Shown here: piece by piece, positions 62,108 to 64,000 of the stretch
Position numbering within the stretch: position 1 is the stretch's first letter
Layout: each line of letters opens with the position of its first letter
NCBI GenBank assembly: GCA_020404105.1
Contig: JADBWH010000076.1
Location: 1-64,000, forward strand
Length of the DNA: 64,000 nucleotides
From: Pseudanabaena sp. M53BS1SP1A06MG
Lineage (GTDB): Bacteria > Cyanobacteriota > Cyanobacteriia > Pseudanabaenales > Pseudanabaenaceae
Direction of reading: 5' to 3'
Program-made: the position numbers and the translations under genes
Notes under the pieces: generated by a model
The model's input: the letters and a program-made list of their open reading frames with translations, nothing else
The model's database searches: none
Told to the model about the DNA's origin: nothing

Positions 62108-62280
62108 TAATAAAGAACCAGATTTTTAATAGCGAAGCGAAGATGTGTCATTAAAAGTCGTTAATCTAAAAGCTAAAGGCTAATAGCCAAGAGCTTTTAA
62201 CCAAATCCAACGAGTTATGTGTAAGGTTTATGCTAGTATCACTAAGGCAAAAATATGGCTTTGGAGTTGTGTTTCACTAA

Positions 62281-62703
62281 ATGAGTACCGAAGTTGCGGA
62301 AGATTTATTCACTCAAGGTTTAGAGCGATACAAAGAAGGTGAGTCTGCGGCGACCTTAATTCCTGTGTTTGAAAAAGTGTGTGATCGCCAGCCCAAAGTT
62401 GCAAGTGGTTGGATTTGTTTGTCTTGGTTATATTTACTAGACAATAACGCCAAGCTTGCTGTCAAAGCCGCCCAAAAAGCAGTCAAACTTGCCCCCGAAG
62501 ATCCTCAAGGACGGATTAACCTTGCGATCGCTATGCTGGAATTGTCCCAAAAAGGAGTGCGCGAGCAAATCGAGGCAGCCCAAAATTGGCTCATGATCCT
62601 CAAAGATATCAAGCCAGAAATTGTTGAGAATTTTGAAGAAGGGCTTCGTCGTCGTCCAGATTGGAAAGCACTTGAAAAGGTTAGAGATTGGGTACTAAGC
62701 TAA
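62281..62703 (+). CDS. TPR-repeat protein
   Basis: A 140-residue soluble protein with three TPR-like helix pairs: EDLFTQGLERYKEGESAATL, VASGWICLSWLYLLDNNAKL with AVKAAQKAVKLAPEDPQGRI, and NLAIAMLELSQKGVREQIEA. Similar small TPR proteins are common in cyanobacteria; partners are unknown. Upstream, a ctaaaag-ctaaaggctaatagcc stretch resembles short cyanobacterial repeats. Confidence 0.8.
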   Translation: MSTEVAEDLFTQGLERYKEGESAATLIPVFEKVCDRQPKVASGWICLSWLYLLDNNAKLAVKAAQKAVKLAPEDPQGRINLAIAMLELSQKGVREQIEAAQNWLMILKDIKPEIVENFEEGLRRRPDWKALEKVRDWVLS

Positions 62704-62940
62704 GTCACAGACAGTAAATTTTCTCTTTCTTTAATATTTATTAAACCCGATTGATTGGGTTTTGTGTATAACTTTACCTAAACTCGCAAAACTTTATAAA
62801 TAACCGTATTTTGTCATAAAAACTTAACATAGGTTTTTTGTCAAGAGTGTTAGGCTACCTAGAATATAACAAACCATTAAAGTTGTTAAATTCTTTAGCC
62901 GATAGTTATAAATCTTTGTATTGAAAAGGAAGTTAGTCTC

Positions 62941-63153
62941 ATGATTTTAGAAAATGTTAGAGTCAAGCCTGACACCCGCAACCACAAGGGCTTTTTTGTT
63001 TTAGAGGCTTCTTACAAGCTGATTAACATTGATGGCAATGGTTGGGCGTTGATTTGTTTGGATGACTATGCCTGCCATTACGTTGACCCTGACGATCTTA
63101 AGCTACCTAGAGGATGGAAAACTACAACTACGAAAGAGGTAGTAGGAGCTTAA
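62941..63153 (+). CDS. Small conserved-looking protein, function unknown
   Basis: A 70-residue protein beginning MILENVRVKPDTRNHKGFFV, with beta-strand alternation (FVLEASYKLINI, WALICLDDYACHYVDPDDL) and a charged C-terminus. No named family was recognised; the composition suggests a small beta-barrel. AAGGAAG lies 9 bases before the ATG and an intrinsic terminator follows, so it is a real monocistronic gene. Confidence 0.65.
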   Translation: MILENVRVKPDTRNHKGFFVLEASYKLINIDGNGWALICLDDYACHYVDPDDLKLPRGWKTTTTKEVVGA

Positions 63154-63220
63154 TTGTAGCTTTCTGTTTTCTTTTATGTTTGATTTTGAAAAAAAACTAG
63201 TTTTGATAAATAATTCAATA

Positions 63221-63262
63221 AATAAAAAAGAGTGTATCAAGTTACGCTCTTTTTTATTTTTT
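63221..63262 (+). terminator. Intrinsic terminator
   Basis: aataaaaaagagtg pairs with cgctcttttttatt (one G-U pair) around a 10-nt loop and runs into TTTTT. It closes the 70-residue protein gene. Confidence 0.75.
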
Positions 63263-63281
63263 TATATCGCTTTTTAATCAA

Positions 63282-63332
63282 AAAACTAAATCCAAATAGC
63301 GGCGCAAAGCACTGCTGCTTGGATTTAGTTTT
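63282..63332. repeat. 14-bp inverted repeat
   Basis: aaaactaaatccaa (63282-63295) pairs exactly with ttggatttagtttt (63319-63332), loop of 23 nt with its own small GC stem. Its right arm overlaps the left end of the next element. Confidence 0.6.
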
Positions 63333-63454
63333 CATATGGCATTCCTAAAATGAGATGTGAGTTGCTTCGACTTCGCTCTGCCATCTATAAACCGATGGCT
63401 GAGCGAAATCAAAGCCAATGATTTCTAAAACTAATTTAGGAATGCCATATGAAA
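63330..63454. repeat. 125-bp element with perfect 20-bp terminal inverted repeats
   Basis: tttcatatggcattcctaaa (63330-63349) and tttaggaatgccatatgaaa (63435-63454) are exact inverted repeats. The interior holds an imperfect hairpin with gcttcgacttcgctc and gagcgaaatcaaagc arms. It has no coding capacity and no second copy in this window; it looks like a MITE. Confidence 0.7.
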
Positions 63455-63598
63455 GCAAAAATTTATCTACAAAAATTCCAGAGGTAATATGTCACCTCTG
63501 GAAGATGGAATAAAAAACTTAAACAGGTATGATGTATTAAAGAAGTAGCACGAGTTAGTAGTGATACTTCTTTATATTTCTGACGACTTAATCAAAAT

Positions 63599-63907
63599 TT
63601 ATCGAGATACAGCAAGTGCAACTTCTCTTTCTTCAGGCGGTTTTAGACTAGGGAACAAGAAGTGATTTTCTTCAACATACTGTGCTCCAAATAGTCCTTT
63701 TTCTGCCCAGAAGTATCGATCTGTTGTATGTTCGTTGCGTCTTACAAGCAACAGTGCTGGAGGAAGAATGCCATGTGTATGGATGTACTTACGTGCAGCC
63801 GTCACAGGCTTATCTTCGCCGCTATCGATACTAAATTGAGGAATATGTTCTAGGATTTTGCGCCCTTCTTGGCGACGTCTACTTTTGCGCTTACGTCTCC
63901 TTGCCAA
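63599..63907 (-). CDS. DUF3155 family protein
   Basis: A 102-residue protein of the cyanobacterial DUF3155 family: a strongly basic start (RRRKRKSRRRQEGRKILEHI), then SGEDKPVTAARKYI and the highly conserved LLVRRNEHTTDRYFWAEKGL with FGAQYVEENHFLF. The basic start suggests nucleic-acid or ribosome contact; function unknown. The frame opens at an ATG 51 bases upstream, but a TTG at 63905-63907 is preceded by AGGAGG (63915-63920) with a 7-nt gap and begins where homologues begin (M/LARRRKRKS), so the TTG was chosen. Confidence 0.88.
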   Translation of the reverse strand: MARRRKRKSRRRQEGRKILEHIPQFSIDSGEDKPVTAARKYIHTHGILPPALLLVRRNEHTTDRYFWAEKGLFGAQYVEENHFLFPSLKPPEEREVALAVSR

Positions 63908-64000
63908 ATCGATACCTCCTAATTTAGACCCTGAAATGCGATCGGGATTACAAAACATTGTTATTATAGCTAGGGAAAATAAAAAATTTCAACTTTTCTT

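Overview
This 64 kb window is cyanobacterial chromosome. It carries phycocyanin genes (cpcB, cpcA) with their bilin lyase genes (cpcE, cpcF), a carotenoid hydroxylase (cruF), a fused panC-cmk gene, cyanobacteria-specific small families (DUF1818, DUF3155, COP23, PCP-reductase domain) and many copies of the GCGATCGC octamer (HIP1) typical of cyanobacteria. The density of short hairpin repeats and the gene content suggest a filamentous, Pseudanabaena-like lineage, but the genus is an inference. The sequence is AT-rich with short, often non-coding-strand gene blocks and few long operons.

Layout. 1-1.3 kb: the 3' end of a TnpB gene with its IS200/IS605 right-end hairpin, then a secreted COP23 protein. 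1.3-9.8 kb (minus): pgk, then a two-gene chemosensory block, a TPR-containing methyl-accepting protein followed by a CheA-like hybrid kinase that lacks a visible phospho-acceptor histidine. 10.5-13.4 kb: a deoxyhypusine-synthase-like enzyme followed by genomic debris (an IS4-type transposase with internal deletions, and a Uma2-type nuclease gene split by a 145-bp MITE). 13.4-19.1 kb (minus): envelope block panC-cmk, lptA, lptB, LptF/G permease, with rlpA upstream. 19.9-31.7 kb: mixed housekeeping and signalling genes (larE, a GST, a pentapeptide protein, a response-regulator kinase, ispF, an oligopeptide-binding lipoprotein, rpoZ, a response regulator, cruF). 31.9-36.8 kb: mutT-cysK, a universal stress protein with a [2Fe-2S] protein, a PilB/GspE-type ATPase and a PCP-reductase mini-protein. 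37.1-40.2 kb: a PadR regulator divergent from a quinone reductase-cupin-carotenoid oxygenase operon, with a perfect 16-bp inverted repeat beside the first start codon. 41.6-44.6 kb (minus): cpcB-cpcA, three stacked hairpins, cpcE-cpcF. 45.2-48.1 kb (minus): glyQ, a ProA paralogue without the expected catalytic cysteine, and a zinc-ribbon membrane protein. 48.3 kb: tRNA-Leu(UAG). 48.6-56.8 kb (plus): an eight-gene glycan/glycosylation island (Wzt-type ABC ATPase, methyltransferases, glycosyltransferases). 56.9-64 kb: a Ser/Thr kinase, ubiX, a LapA-domain protein, a polyprenyl-phosphate sugar transferase and small cyanobacterial genes.

The strongest cross-cutting signal is a set of miniature repeat families. 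Family A (93 bp, TA-flanked, 13-bp terminal inverted repeats) has three copies. Family B (exactly 145 bp, two internal hairpins, 6-7 bp target duplications) has three full copies, one truncated copy and one decayed copy. Family C (80-81 bp) has two copies. One family B insertion broke a gene, and two others overlap stop codons of genes. No CRISPR array, rRNA operon, phage or complete insertion sequence was seen. All functional calls rest on motif recognition from reading the sequence; no database search was run.
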